Assembly (NCBI RefSeq): GCF_045629565.1
Contig: NZ_JAZQRL010000111.1
Coordinates: 62,001-126,000, forward strand
Direction of reading: 5' to 3'
Length of the DNA stretch: 64,000 nt
From: Arcticibacter sp045629565
GTDB lineage: Bacteria > Bacteroidota > Bacteroidia > Sphingobacteriales > Sphingobacteriaceae
Made by a program: the position numbers and the translations under genes. Position 1 is the first letter of the stretch. Each line of letters opens with the position of its first letter. This document shows positions 51,958 through 61,309 of this stretch, in pieces. The notes under the pieces are model-generated. The model did not search any database. It saw only the letters and a program-made list of their open reading frames with translations, and was not told the DNA's origin.

Positions 51958-53415
51958 ATGTTGAAATACTTTAGCGCCGGGACCGTAATGGTCTTTTTCC
52001 TTATGATTTGTCTGAGTTTCAATAACGGGGGCACTACAAACAAAGTTGTTAACCCTCCAGGGAACGTAAGCCAGGACAGTCTTGCGAAAAGAAACAAGGT
52101 CGCCAGCCTTTATATGGCTAATTGCAGCGGCTGCCACGGCGAGCAAATGAATGCTTTTGTTGACAGACGATGGAAGCACGGAAGTACGCAAAAAGACCTG
52201 GTAAAAGCTATTAAGCATGGGTACCCTGATGAAGGTATGCCCGGTTTCGATGCCGCTTTCAGCGATGAGGAAATAACAGATCTGGCTGATTATATTCTTT
52301 CGGGCATTAAAAATGTGAACCGGTACATGATCGAGGATAAACCGCAATCGAACACCTTTAAAACAGAAAAATTAACCATCAGGCTGGATGCGGTAGCGGA
52401 GGGAATGGACGTGCCCTGGGGCATAGCTTTTCTGCCCGGCAATGAGTTGCTGGTTACCGACCGGAACGGAAAGCTCTACAGGGTAAAAAGCGATAAATCA
52501 AAAATTGAAATCAGCGGAGCACCAGAAGTGGTTGCACAAGGGCAGGGAGGACTTATGGATGTGGTTACAGATCCTGCTTTCTCGTCTAACAAGCTGATCT
52601 ATCTCTCCTATTCCAAGCCTAAGAATGAAGGAGGGAATATCCTGGCGACCACAGCTATTATGCGGGCAAAGTTAAGTGGCGATAAACTGATCGAGCAGAA
52701 AGATATCTTCATTGCCAACCCCTATTCGAGAACGCGCCATCACTATGGCTCCAGAATCGCATTTGACGATAAGGGGCACCTCTTTTTCTCGGTTGGCGAA
52801 CGCGGCAACGAGAAGCAGAACCCCCAGGAGATAAAGGGTAACGATCTCGGAAAGATTCACAGAATTAAAACGGACGGCACTGTAGTGGCGGATAATCCGT
52901 TTTTGAAGTCGCCGGGCGCCCAACCCACAATCTATTCCTATGGGCACCGTAATCCGCAGGGCCTGGCCTTCAATCCGCGCACTAAGGAATTATGGTCAAA
53001 CGAACATGGGCCAAGAGGCGGCGATGAGTTGAACATCGTTAAATCCGGTCGTAACTACGGTTGGCCTGTGATTACCTACGGGATCAATTACAACGGCAAA
53101 ACGATTAGCGATATCTCTGCCAAGCAAGGCATGGAACAGCCCGAACATTACTGGCTTCCATCTATCGGAACGAGCGGGCTCGCTTTTGTAAGTGGCAGCC
53201 GATATCCCGGTTGGGAGAATAACATCCTTTCAGGAGCCTTGAGATTTAAATATCTTAACCGCAGTGAGATGCAAGGCAATAAAGTAGTTCATGAAGAAAT
53301 CCTTTTCAAAAACATCGGCAGAGTGAGAGACATCCGAATGGGACCTGATGGTTACCTCTACATGGCGGTTGAATCTCCCGGTACGGTTTACAAATTGGTT
53401 CCATTAGTTAAATAA
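51958..53415 (+). CDS. Cytochrome c-fused PQQ-type sugar dehydrogenase
   Basis: A 485-residue exported protein. After a signal peptide (about 1-22) comes a small cytochrome c domain with CSGCH (near residue 57) and a candidate Met ligand in EGMPGFD. From about residue 135 it is a glucose/sorbosone dehydrogenase (GSDH) beta-propeller: MDVPWGIAFLPG, QGGLMDVV, RHHYGSRIAFD, SYGHRNPQGLAF and NEHGPRGGDELN, typical of soluble PQQ aldose dehydrogenases. It should oxidise aldoses in the periplasm and pass electrons through its own haem. A neighbouring di-haem cytochrome (49691) is a possible acceptor. The following lipoprotein gene is only four bases away. Confidence 0.9.
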   Translation: MLKYFSAGTVMVFFLMICLSFNNGGTTNKVVNPPGNVSQDSLAKRNKVASLYMANCSGCHGEQMNAFVDRRWKHGSTQKDLVKAIKHGYPDEGMPGFDAAFSDEEITDLADYILSGIKNVNRYMIEDKPQSNTFKTEKLTIRLDAVAEGMDVPWGIAFLPGNELLVTDRNGKLYRVKSDKSKIEISGAPEVVAQGQGGLMDVVTDPAFSSNKLIYLSYSKPKNEGGNILATTAIMRAKLSGDKLIEQKDIFIANPYSRTRHHYGSRIAFDDKGHLFFSVGERGNEKQNPQEIKGNDLGKIHRIKTDGTVVADNPFLKSPGAQPTIYSYGHRNPQGLAFNPRTKELWSNEHGPRGGDELNIVKSGRNYGWPVITYGINYNGKTISDISAKQGMEQPEHYWLPSIGTSGLAFVSGSRYPGWENNILSGALRFKYLNRSEMQGNKVVHEEILFKNIGRVRDIRMGPDGYLYMAVESPGTVYKLVPLVK

Positions 53416-53419
53416 CAAT

Positions 53420-54220
53420 ATGTCCAAATTATTTCTATTCCTTGCTGCTGCGTTCCTTTTTTGCAGCTGTTCAAACAGCAAGCCCACACAGCTGTCTCAG
53501 GACAGCGTAAATACCGACACGGCTGTATACTCGATTAAGTCGATTATTGAAAATGACGAAGACTGTGACAGCACATTAAGCAAAGACTGCAGGATTGTAG
53601 ATATTACTTATCCGGAATTCGAGAACCAACCGGCCTTAAATGACTCCATTAACGAACGGATTCAAAAAATCTATACTACTGAAACGTCATACGGATCAGT
53701 GAGCGACATGGTGCAGGGGTTTATGGCCGACTATCGCAACTTTAAGACCGACCTCAATTTCAACAACAGGGTTTATAACTTAATGAGCAAGACCAGGGTC
53801 TTGTCAAACGATCAGTTAGTCAGCCTGAAAACAGAGAGCTATATCTATACAGGAGGGGCGCATGGCGGAAGCTTTGTGGCTTTTATCAACTGGGATCCTC
53901 AGGCAAGAAAACAGATTTCTATACAGGATGTGCTGAAGCCCGACACGTATGATTCCCTGCAGGTAATCGCCGAAAAAATATTCAGGAAGAACGAAGGAAT
54001 TTCTTCAACGGACCCTTTGAAACAGTACTTTTTCGAGGACAATACGTTTGTTCTGAACGAGAACTACCTCTTTACTCCGGAAGGTATTAAATATCTCTAC
54101 AACGAGTACGAGATTAAGCCTTACTCATCGGGAAGAACTGAACTACTCATTCCGTACGATTCGATCCGCAACTTACTAAAGCCAAAATCAGCAATCAGTC
54201 ATCTGTTTACAGCGAATTAA
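53420..54220 (+). CDS. Lipoprotein with DUF4163/DUF3298 domains
   Basis: A 266-residue exported protein with a lipoprotein-type leader (LFLAAAFLFCSCSNS; Cys near residue 17 or 19). The body has the DUF4163 part (VDITYPEFENQPALNDSIN) and the DUF3298 part with YTGGAHGGSFVAFINWD and the final LIPYDSI. This layout is also seen in RsiV-type proteins, but no membrane-anchored anti-sigma part is present. Function unknown, possibly cell-envelope sensing. Co-oriented and close to the sugar dehydrogenase. Confidence 0.82.
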   Translation: MSKLFLFLAAAFLFCSCSNSKPTQLSQDSVNTDTAVYSIKSIIENDEDCDSTLSKDCRIVDITYPEFENQPALNDSINERIQKIYTTETSYGSVSDMVQGFMADYRNFKTDLNFNNRVYNLMSKTRVLSNDQLVSLKTESYIYTGGAHGGSFVAFINWDPQARKQISIQDVLKPDTYDSLQVIAEKIFRKNEGISSTDPLKQYFFEDNTFVLNENYLFTPEGIKYLYNEYEIKPYSSGRTELLIPYDSIRNLLKPKSAISHLFTAN

Positions 54221-54997
54221 TTATTGGAGAATGATTCCATGGCGACGACACCATTGACTGATCTGGCTCTTCATTTTCGCCGTTATCGGCGTACCGATAT
54301 TACAGACATTCTGTTCGTCAAAACCACCGGTATGGATGGCGACAAGCTGGTTCATTCCGGTGTAAACCGGTGATCCGCTTGAACCCTCGACCGTAAAGAA
54401 ATCATAACGCAGAAGATCAGGCGTATAAAAAAAGTTGGTTGTTTTATCTGTCCAAAGCTTGATACCGGTTACAGGGTCCGGGTACCCGCTCAGGAAAAGA
54501 GCCTTTGGCGGGCGGGAAGGGATGTAAGGTGTCAGGACAAAGTGCCCGCCCGCGCTTTTATACAATGATGAGTCAGGCAAAATAATAATGCCAAAATCAT
54601 CTTCATACGTGGGGTTTTCTCTGTAGGATGGCAGCACATAAATGTTCTTGTTCATTTCTGTATATACATCCCGCTGCTTCAAGTAGGAATTATTAGTAGT
54701 AAAACCTACAGTAATGCGAATTTTTGAGACGGGATCAAAACGATCTGTCAGGTTATGACCTGCGGTGATGAGTACCCGGGGATGAATAAAAGCAGCCGTC
54801 GCATTGTATTTCTCGTTCCAAAGCCAGACCTTCCGGCGGATATCCAGCTGTACAACCTTCAACAGGTCTCCCTTTAATTGGTTAGCATTTACACGGGTTC
54901 TGCGGTTTTTGCTGACTTCCTTGTTGCACTCCTGAGAAACAGCAGGCAGAGTCAACGAAACAAGCATGAGTATGGCAATAAATTTGATCTTCTTCAT
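54221..54997 (-). CDS. Secreted trypsin-like (V8-type) serine protease
   Basis: A 258-residue chymotrypsin-fold protease with a signal peptide (MKKIKFIAILMLVSLTLPAVS). The catalytic triad is visible: His in LITAGHNL, Asp in YEDDFGIIIL and Ser in VEGSSGSPVY. It resembles V8/glutamyl endopeptidase relatives. The ATG at 54997 gives a proper signal peptide; an ATG ten codons earlier does not. Its stop directly adjoins that of the convergent lipoprotein gene. Confidence 0.88.
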   Translation of the reverse strand: MKKIKFIAILMLVSLTLPAVSQECNKEVSKNRRTRVNANQLKGDLLKVVQLDIRRKVWLWNEKYNATAAFIHPRVLITAGHNLTDRFDPVSKIRITVGFTTNNSYLKQRDVYTEMNKNIYVLPSYRENPTYEDDFGIIILPDSSLYKSAGGHFVLTPYIPSRPPKALFLSGYPDPVTGIKLWTDKTTNFFYTPDLLRYDFFTVEGSSGSPVYTGMNQLVAIHTGGFDEQNVCNIGTPITAKMKSQISQWCRRHGIILQ

Positions 54998-55098
54998 AGT
55001 ACGGATATACCCTCCCCATAACACCATTTCGGGGAGGCAGTTTTTGAATTAAACTCAATACTTAACAATAGCGTGATGTAAAGGCTGTTAAATTGCGG

Positions 55099-55106
55099 TA
55101 ATTTTG
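55099..55106 (+). promoter_or_regulatory. Consensus -7 element for the metallophosphatase gene
   Basis: TAATTTTG exactly fits TAnnTTTG and lies 21 bases before the ATG at 55128. It overlaps a TTG start (55104) that would otherwise extend the open frame, which supports the shorter protein. Confidence 0.5.
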
Positions 55107-55127
55107 CTGGGTCTAAATGTAATTGAT

Positions 55128-56255
55128 ATGCTTACTCCCGGCTCCCTTATCCGAAACAAGCCCGTTTTTAAATTGAATCAACCTGACGATAGCGACAAAT
55201 TCCATAGTCTTCCTGCGCCTTCCGGACCTTACCCCTACAGACTAAGCCTGAGCTCTGTTCTAAAGGAAAGCGCGAACGACAAACTGGTTATGCATATGGT
55301 TGGGGATACGGGTTCTGTTCGAAATACGGACTTCCAAAAAGTAGTTGTTGCGAAGATGACCGAGCAGTTTAAGGAGGCAGACAACGGGGAGGAGAAGCCG
55401 ATGTTTCTTTATCATTTGGGAGACATTGTTTATAACTTTGGCGAGGCGGCCGAATATCCGAGGCAGTTTTTTGAAGCCTATTCTCAATATCCTGCTCCGA
55501 TATTCGCGATTGCCGGCAATCATGACAGTGACGTTAATCCACTGACTGCAGATCCCTATTCAAGTCTGCAGGCGTTTTGCAGCGTCTTTTGCGATACAGA
55601 ACCCAGGGAGATAGCTTTTTGCCGGGATCACAAAAGAGTCAGTTCCGTTCAGCCCAATGTATACTGGACGCTCGAATCACCGCTTGTGACCATCATTGGT
55701 TTACACAGTAATGTACCCAAATATGGGATTATCACCCAAGAGCAGAGAGAATGGTTCGTTAAGGAGTTGCGGCATGCAGCGGAGTTTCCTGACAAAGCTT
55801 TGTTTGTATGTCTGCATCACGCGCCTTACTCGGCAGACATTAATCATGGCTCCAGCTACCCCATGATTGAACTTCTGGAGGGTGCATTCAAGGAGGCGGA
55901 TGTAATACCAGACATGGTGTTTAGTGGCCATGTTCATAACTACCAACGTTTTATCAAGAGTTATGAGGAAAAGAAGGTCACCTATATCGTGGCGGGTGCA
56001 GGAGGTTATGACGAACTTCATCCTATTGCCGACCCTGCTGATAAAGCATTCAGCGACCAAAGTCCCTTTTTCGAGAATATCCTGCTTCAAAATTACTGCT
56101 TTAAGCAGCATGGGTTTCTTAAGCTTTCCATAGAAAAAGTAGATATGAAACTACAGGTCCGTGGAAATTACTATACCATACCCCACCATACTTCAACAGA
56201 AAGCGACGGAAAGGCCTCTCTTTTTGAGACGTTTGACGTAACTATCGACCGGTAA
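55128..56255 (+). CDS. Calcineurin-like metallophosphoesterase
   Basis: A 375-residue protein with the di-metal phosphoesterase motifs in order: VGDTG, HLGDIVYN, AGNHDSD, CLHHAPY and SGHVHNYQR. It resembles purple-acid-phosphatase-like enzymes; the ending SGHVHNYQR is typical of them. No signal peptide is evident, so it may act in the cytoplasm. Substrate unknown. The M1 peptidase gene follows 34 bases later on the same strand. Confidence 0.88.
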   Translation: MLTPGSLIRNKPVFKLNQPDDSDKFHSLPAPSGPYPYRLSLSSVLKESANDKLVMHMVGDTGSVRNTDFQKVVVAKMTEQFKEADNGEEKPMFLYHLGDIVYNFGEAAEYPRQFFEAYSQYPAPIFAIAGNHDSDVNPLTADPYSSLQAFCSVFCDTEPREIAFCRDHKRVSSVQPNVYWTLESPLVTIIGLHSNVPKYGIITQEQREWFVKELRHAAEFPDKALFVCLHHAPYSADINHGSSYPMIELLEGAFKEADVIPDMVFSGHVHNYQRFIKSYEEKKVTYIVAGAGGYDELHPIADPADKAFSDQSPFFENILLQNYCFKQHGFLKLSIEKVDMKLQVRGNYYTIPHHTSTESDGKASLFETFDVTIDR

Positions 56256-56289
56256 ATTCATATCTTACATTTATTGTCAAGCAGTACTC

Positions 56290-57945
56290 ATGAAGTTTCT
56301 CCCTTTGTATTTTTTTGTCTTTATGCTTATACCTTTTGAGGGGGCAGCGCAATTGATGGTTGAAAAAGAAACGTTCAGTCGGGCGGATTCACTGCGGGGA
56401 GGATTAACGAAATGGAGATCATGTTATGATGTAACCTACTATCATCTGGACGTTAAGCTGGATATCGGGAAGCGTTATCTCCGTGGCTCCAATGAGTTTA
56501 GATTTACAGCAACAGAAGACTTCAGCAGACTGCAAATAGACCTGTTCGCTAACCTGACAATTGAAAAGATTGTATATCAGGACCAGTCACTACGTTTCAA
56601 CAGGGAATTTAATGCCGTGTTTATTGACTTCCCTGAAGCCATAAAAAAAGGGGCTTCCGGTTCGTTCACCGTTTTTTATTCGGGCCATCCTATTGTTGCT
56701 AAAAAGGCTCCATGGGACGGGGGATTTATCTTTTCTACTGATCCGGCCGGCAAGCCCTGGGTAGCTACCGCTGTGCAGGGACTGGGTGCCAGTTCATGGT
56801 GGCCTAATAAGGACCACCTTGCTGACGAGCCAGACAGCATGCTGATCAGCATTCATGTACCCCGCGGTTTGAAAAACATTTCCAACGGGCGCCTGAGAAA
56901 AATTACGGAGGATCCTGATGGTTATACCCGGTTTGACTGGTTTGTCGGGAATCCGATCAACAACTACAGCGTAGCGATGAACGTGGGTGACTACGTACAT
57001 TTCAGTGATGCGTATCGCGGTGAAAAGGGGCCGTTGACCCTGGATTATTGGGTGCTACCGGCCAACCTGGAAAAAGCAAAAGCCCACTTTCCTAAGAATG
57101 TAAACCCGATGATGAAGAGTTTTGAGTACTGGTTTGGCCCTTACCCTTTCTATGAGGATGGATACAAATTAATCGAAACACCGTATCTGGGGATGGAGCA
57201 TCAAAGTGCTGTCGCTTACGGCAACGGATACCAGAACGGGTATCTCGGAAAAGATCTCTCAGGTAGTGGTTGGGGAAACAAATGGGATTTCATTATTATT
57301 CATGAAACAGGACATGAATGGTTTGGTAATAACATTACTTGTAAGGACATAGCGGATATGTGGATTCATGAAAGCTTTACAAGCTATTCGGAAGGGCTCT
57401 ATGTGGAAAGCCTGTTCGGGAAAAAAGCGGGACAGGAGTATATCGCCGGCACGCGAACGATCATCGAGAATAAATCGCCTATAATCGGACAGTACGGGGT
57501 AAACAAAGAAGGCTCGGGAGACATGTATTCGAAGGGCAGCAATATCCTTCATACGATGCGAACGATTATCAATAACGATGGTAAATGGAGGGCGATTTTG
57601 CGTGGTCTGAACAAAGAATTCTATCATCAGACCGTTACGACTGAGCAGGTAGTCAAATACATGAGCGACATGGCGGGGATGGATCTTAGGCCGATATTCA
57701 GGCAATATCTTTATTTTGCCAATGTGCCGAAGCTGGAGGTAAAGGCGATTGGAAACAGTGTTGTAGCTCGCTGGAAGAGCGATGTTAAAGACTTCTCGAT
57801 GCCTGTTAAAATCCGCAGAAAGGGAGGTGAATATCGTTTTGTTACACTCACCTCCCATGCTGATGTTCCGCTGAAAATCAGCGGCCTGACGCTACAGAAT
57901 ATCGAGGTCGACACTGCGAACTTCTATATAGAAGTGGGCGATTAG
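56290..57945 (+). CDS. Secreted M1-family metallo-aminopeptidase
   Basis: A 551-residue gluzincin with a signal peptide (about 1-20). Zinc ligands are in HETGHEWFGNN and the Glu of WIHESFTSYSEG; the substrate-amine motif GMEHQSA replaces the classical GAMEN. The C-terminal helical domain found in long M1 enzymes is short, as is common in Bacteroidota members. It would trim peptides in the periplasm. Its stop overlaps the convergent rhaM gene by four bases. Confidence 0.92.
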   Translation: MKFLPLYFFVFMLIPFEGAAQLMVEKETFSRADSLRGGLTKWRSCYDVTYYHLDVKLDIGKRYLRGSNEFRFTATEDFSRLQIDLFANLTIEKIVYQDQSLRFNREFNAVFIDFPEAIKKGASGSFTVFYSGHPIVAKKAPWDGGFIFSTDPAGKPWVATAVQGLGASSWWPNKDHLADEPDSMLISIHVPRGLKNISNGRLRKITEDPDGYTRFDWFVGNPINNYSVAMNVGDYVHFSDAYRGEKGPLTLDYWVLPANLEKAKAHFPKNVNPMMKSFEYWFGPYPFYEDGYKLIETPYLGMEHQSAVAYGNGYQNGYLGKDLSGSGWGNKWDFIIIHETGHEWFGNNITCKDIADMWIHESFTSYSEGLYVESLFGKKAGQEYIAGTRTIIENKSPIIGQYGVNKEGSGDMYSKGSNILHTMRTIINNDGKWRAILRGLNKEFYHQTVTTEQVVKYMSDMAGMDLRPIFRQYLYFANVPKLEVKAIGNSVVARWKSDVKDFSMPVKIRRKGGEYRFVTLTSHADVPLKISGLTLQNIEVDTANFYIEVGD

Positions 57946-58256
57946 TCCATGTGAAATACCGGCGTTAATGGTATGCTGACAGGAGAGTTATCTGTGTTGG
58001 TATCCATGATATCAGCCATATACGCCCACCAGCGTTTTACCACTTCTGTAGTCCCCAGATCCTGAGAAGATTGCCCGGACTTTTGTTTTTGCACTGCAAA
58101 AAGAATGTCGGTCTCCTCGTCCAGAAAGATGGAATAATCATATACCCCGCTATTTCGGAGTAACGCTGTTAGTTCGGGCCATATTGCGTCATGACGTTTC
58201 CGGTATTCTTCCTTGAAGCCGGGCTTCAGTTTCATTTTAAATGCGATGGTATGCAT
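57942..58256 (-). CDS. rhaM: L-rhamnose mutarotase
   Basis: A 104-residue member of the RhaM/YiiL family (ferredoxin-like dimers) that interconverts alpha- and beta-L-rhamnose. Family marks are FKMKLKPGFKEEYRKRHD, IWPELTALLRNSGVYDYS and KRWWAYMADIMD. It closes an operon whose other products would release rhamnose from rhamnogalacturonan, so the role fits its context. Convergent with the M1 peptidase. Confidence 0.93.
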   Translation of the reverse strand: MHTIAFKMKLKPGFKEEYRKRHDAIWPELTALLRNSGVYDYSIFLDEETDILFAVQKQKSGQSSQDLGTTEVVKRWWAYMADIMDTNTDNSPVSIPLTPVFHMD

Positions 58257-58275
58257 ATTTGGTTTATTTGGTTAT

Positions 58276-61200
58276 TTATATGGTTTCATTCCTCAAAAGA
58301 CCTGAACTTTCGTTCATCCGTTCGTAGATCTCTATTTCGACAATACTGATCCTTCCACGAGCATTCTTGTCGTCGCGAACAACCCCGTCATCCAGCTTCT
58401 TACCCGTAACTTCGACCATTCCAAAATAGTCCCTGGCCTCTGCTTTCGAATCAAGGAGCTCAATCTTGAGGCTTTTACCTGAAGTGGGCTTAAACTTTGC
58501 GGTAAAGTACCCGAGGCTTCTTTGGGTCGAGTCTTTGTATACTTCCTTATCGTCTATAGTGATGCGTATCGGATAGCTTCTTGTGCGGAAGTTGTTCATT
58601 TTCAGCGTTACTTCGCTTATTGGAGCCACGCGGTCAAGCTTGTAATTTATCCATGCGGTAGACAAATTCCCATCATTAAACCAGTCCGATAATTCATTGT
58701 CATCATAACTCATGGCCGCCTGAGCCTGATTGGAACCGGCCTCGACGCTTACAATTTTCAGTGCTTTTCGTGAAACGATGTACGATGGAGTGGAAGGAGT
58801 CGGCCCCCGGTCAAGGTATACAGGCAGGCCTGAGCCTGGCAGTTGTTCGGACAAGCCGTTTCTTTCTTTAACCGGCTTCGAAGAGAAGTGTATGTTGGCC
58901 GGTTTCAGGCCTTCCGCCCTTGCTTTTAATTTGATCTTTCCCGCCTGTGTTGTAGAACGGATGAGCACCCTGTTCACACCGCATTCCACGGGCAGCGTCT
59001 TTGAAAGAATATAGTTATCCGGTCCCTGAGCTATTCCACCACGCCATTCAGCAGGTCCTTCAAGATCAAAACTGATCATATTGAGAGCAGTAGGGCAGCG
59101 GTTACCTTTTTCATCGACGACTTCTACATCTACCCATGAAAGGTCAGCACCATCTGCTTTCAATCCGCCCGGACCCTGCCGGAGCGTCAATCGAACCGAA
59201 TGAGGCTTTGAAGCGGTACCGATTTCTTGCCTGCATAGTTCCTTTCCCTCTTCATCATACCCAATCGCCATTACCGTGCCGGGAAGCCAGGTGATATCAT
59301 CAAATGTATACAAGAACCGTTTGCTTTGTTTTCCAAAGCCTTTTGATGTGCCATTAACAAAAAGTTCCACCTTCTCTGCGCCCGATATAACCTGGACATC
59401 TTTTTTTGTACCAGGCGCATAGTTCCAGTGCCCGATAATGTGAATGCGTGGGTTTTCTATGTCGACCCAGCCGTCCCACATGACCTGATGTGCAAAGTAA
59501 CCGTCTTTAGGTAAACGCATGGCGTCGACCTCGCCACTCCGGCGGTAATTTTCTGCGCCCCGGAAATGCGTATTGGAATCGGAGAAGATGATGTTTACCC
59601 CACCCGCACTCGAACGTTCTCCCGTTCCCGGACGCTCGAGCCAGTAGTCGAACCAACGGGCGACGTTCTCCATAGCGTGTGAATCCTGGTTGCGATTATA
59701 GATACTCGCGTCCTGCCCCTTATGAAGGGGCCCGTCTCCGTCCTTATGGTAGGGAGGAGAATATTCGTCCCAGTACTTGCGCAGGCCTTCATCTCTCGAA
59801 TATTCCATTGCCCACATGGGAATACGGGCACTTTTATTGATGTATAGCATCTCGCCACCATATTCGGCGACCTTGCTGTCGAGCATTTCCCTGGATCCCG
59901 CTGCCCTTCCGCCGTAAGGATCATACTGGTCACGAATATCCTTCATTTCCTGCATATGTGCCTCGCTGATCGATTCATTACCCGATTCGTAGAACAGGAT
60001 GCTCGGGCTGTTTCTATTGTAGATGACTGCGTCACGCATCAGCGCTGTCCGCTGCGTCCATCGGATACCTTCAACATCCTTTTCTGCATCCCCTGCCTGC
60101 ATTGCCTGTATCAGGCCTACCCTGTCACAAGATTCAACATCCTGCTTCCAGGGTGTGATATGCATCCATCTCACTAGATTGGCATTGCTTTCCACCATTA
60201 GCCGGTTACTAAAATCAGACATCCATGCAGGCACAGACATCCCTATAGCAGGCCATTCATTACTGGTGCGCTGGGCATATCCCTTCATCTGAAGTACCCG
60301 GTCGTTCAAGCGAACCATCCCGCCGGAAAAGTCTGTCTTTCTGAACCCGGTGTTGGTACTAACAGCGTCAATAACCTTTCCGTCAGATTTCAGGCGGGTG
60401 GTCACGGTATAGAGGTAACCATAGCCCCAACTCCAGAATTCAAGTTGTTCTAACCTTGAAGATGCGCTGACCTTCCTGATGTCGCCAGGTTCAATCTGCG
60501 TGGTACCTCCTTGAAAAACTTTAACCGACTTCCCCTGCAGGTCGGTCACTTCAACTTCAAAGTTGAAGCTTTTCGGTATTGAATACTCATTGCGCACCTC
60601 TGATTCTGCAGTAACGGTGGCAGACTTGCCTGGTATGTCAAAGTCACGGGCGAAGATATAAACACCTTGTGTCTTCAGATTAGAATATAAGGGAAGCGTC
60701 TGATACAGCCTGTCTGTGATATGCAAAAAAACATTTTTGGGAATACCTCCGTAATTAGCATTGAAATTCTTGTCGATCCATTGAAATTTGGTCTGGGTGG
60801 CTACTTCTTTGTAGTCCCAGGAGTTATCAATGCGAACGGCCAGAATGTTCTCCCTTCCATTATCGTTTATGTGGTTGGTAATATCAAGGCCAAAAGCCAT
60901 AGCGCCATTCTCATGTTTACCTATATAGTGACCGTTTAGATAGAAATCGCCTGCCTGGCGTATGCCCTCAAACTCCAGGAACACTTTACGGTCTTTTTGA
61001 CCGGCAGGTAATCGAAATCGCTTTCTATACCATACGATGCCTGTGCTATGCTTGTCAATAGCCACTTTGAAGGCCTCATCCTCATTAAAAGCATGTGGTA
61101 AGGTTACTGCCTTCCATCGCGAGTCGTCGAAGGCAGCACTGGAAGCATCCTGAAGATCAGCGACCATATATTTCCAGCCGGAATTGAAGTTAAATTTACT

Positions 61201-61281
61201 CCGTTGCGCAAATACAGTTTCACCAAACATGAAAAGGCAAAAGACGAGAACGAGGAAAGGAGTTTTAGTTGTAGCAATCAT
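58276..61281 (-). CDS. GH2-family glycoside hydrolase (beta-galactosidase-like)
   Basis: A 1001-residue exported enzyme with a signal peptide (about 1-25), a GH2 sugar-binding domain (NFNSGWKYMVADLQDASSA; VTLPHAFNEDEAF), an immunoglobulin-like domain, and a TIM barrel with the acid/base Glu in FYESGNESIS and a Glu in WAMEYSRDE. The C-terminal third has further beta domains. In the setting of rhamnogalacturonan it may cleave side-chain galactose or another beta-linked residue; the substrate is not certain. It sits 28 bases after the CE12 gene. Confidence 0.88.
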   Translation of the reverse strand: MIATTKTPFLVLVFCLFMFGETVFAQRSKFNFNSGWKYMVADLQDASSAAFDDSRWKAVTLPHAFNEDEAFKVAIDKHSTGIVWYRKRFRLPAGQKDRKVFLEFEGIRQAGDFYLNGHYIGKHENGAMAFGLDITNHINDNGRENILAVRIDNSWDYKEVATQTKFQWIDKNFNANYGGIPKNVFLHITDRLYQTLPLYSNLKTQGVYIFARDFDIPGKSATVTAESEVRNEYSIPKSFNFEVEVTDLQGKSVKVFQGGTTQIEPGDIRKVSASSRLEQLEFWSWGYGYLYTVTTRLKSDGKVIDAVSTNTGFRKTDFSGGMVRLNDRVLQMKGYAQRTSNEWPAIGMSVPAWMSDFSNRLMVESNANLVRWMHITPWKQDVESCDRVGLIQAMQAGDAEKDVEGIRWTQRTALMRDAVIYNRNSPSILFYESGNESISEAHMQEMKDIRDQYDPYGGRAAGSREMLDSKVAEYGGEMLYINKSARIPMWAMEYSRDEGLRKYWDEYSPPYHKDGDGPLHKGQDASIYNRNQDSHAMENVARWFDYWLERPGTGERSSAGGVNIIFSDSNTHFRGAENYRRSGEVDAMRLPKDGYFAHQVMWDGWVDIENPRIHIIGHWNYAPGTKKDVQVISGAEKVELFVNGTSKGFGKQSKRFLYTFDDITWLPGTVMAIGYDEEGKELCRQEIGTASKPHSVRLTLRQGPGGLKADGADLSWVDVEVVDEKGNRCPTALNMISFDLEGPAEWRGGIAQGPDNYILSKTLPVECGVNRVLIRSTTQAGKIKLKARAEGLKPANIHFSSKPVKERNGLSEQLPGSGLPVYLDRGPTPSTPSYIVSRKALKIVSVEAGSNQAQAAMSYDDNELSDWFNDGNLSTAWINYKLDRVAPISEVTLKMNNFRTRSYPIRITIDDKEVYKDSTQRSLGYFTAKFKPTSGKSLKIELLDSKAEARDYFGMVEVTGKKLDDGVVRDDKNARGRISIVEIEIYERMNESSGLLRNETI

Positions 61282-61309
61282 AGTTTAAATCTGACTTGCA
61301 GTTAGGATT

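Noticed and set aside
57259..57858. 199-codon frame antisense to the M1 peptidase
   Set aside because: Covers the zinc-binding region of the peptidase on the other strand; no independent support.
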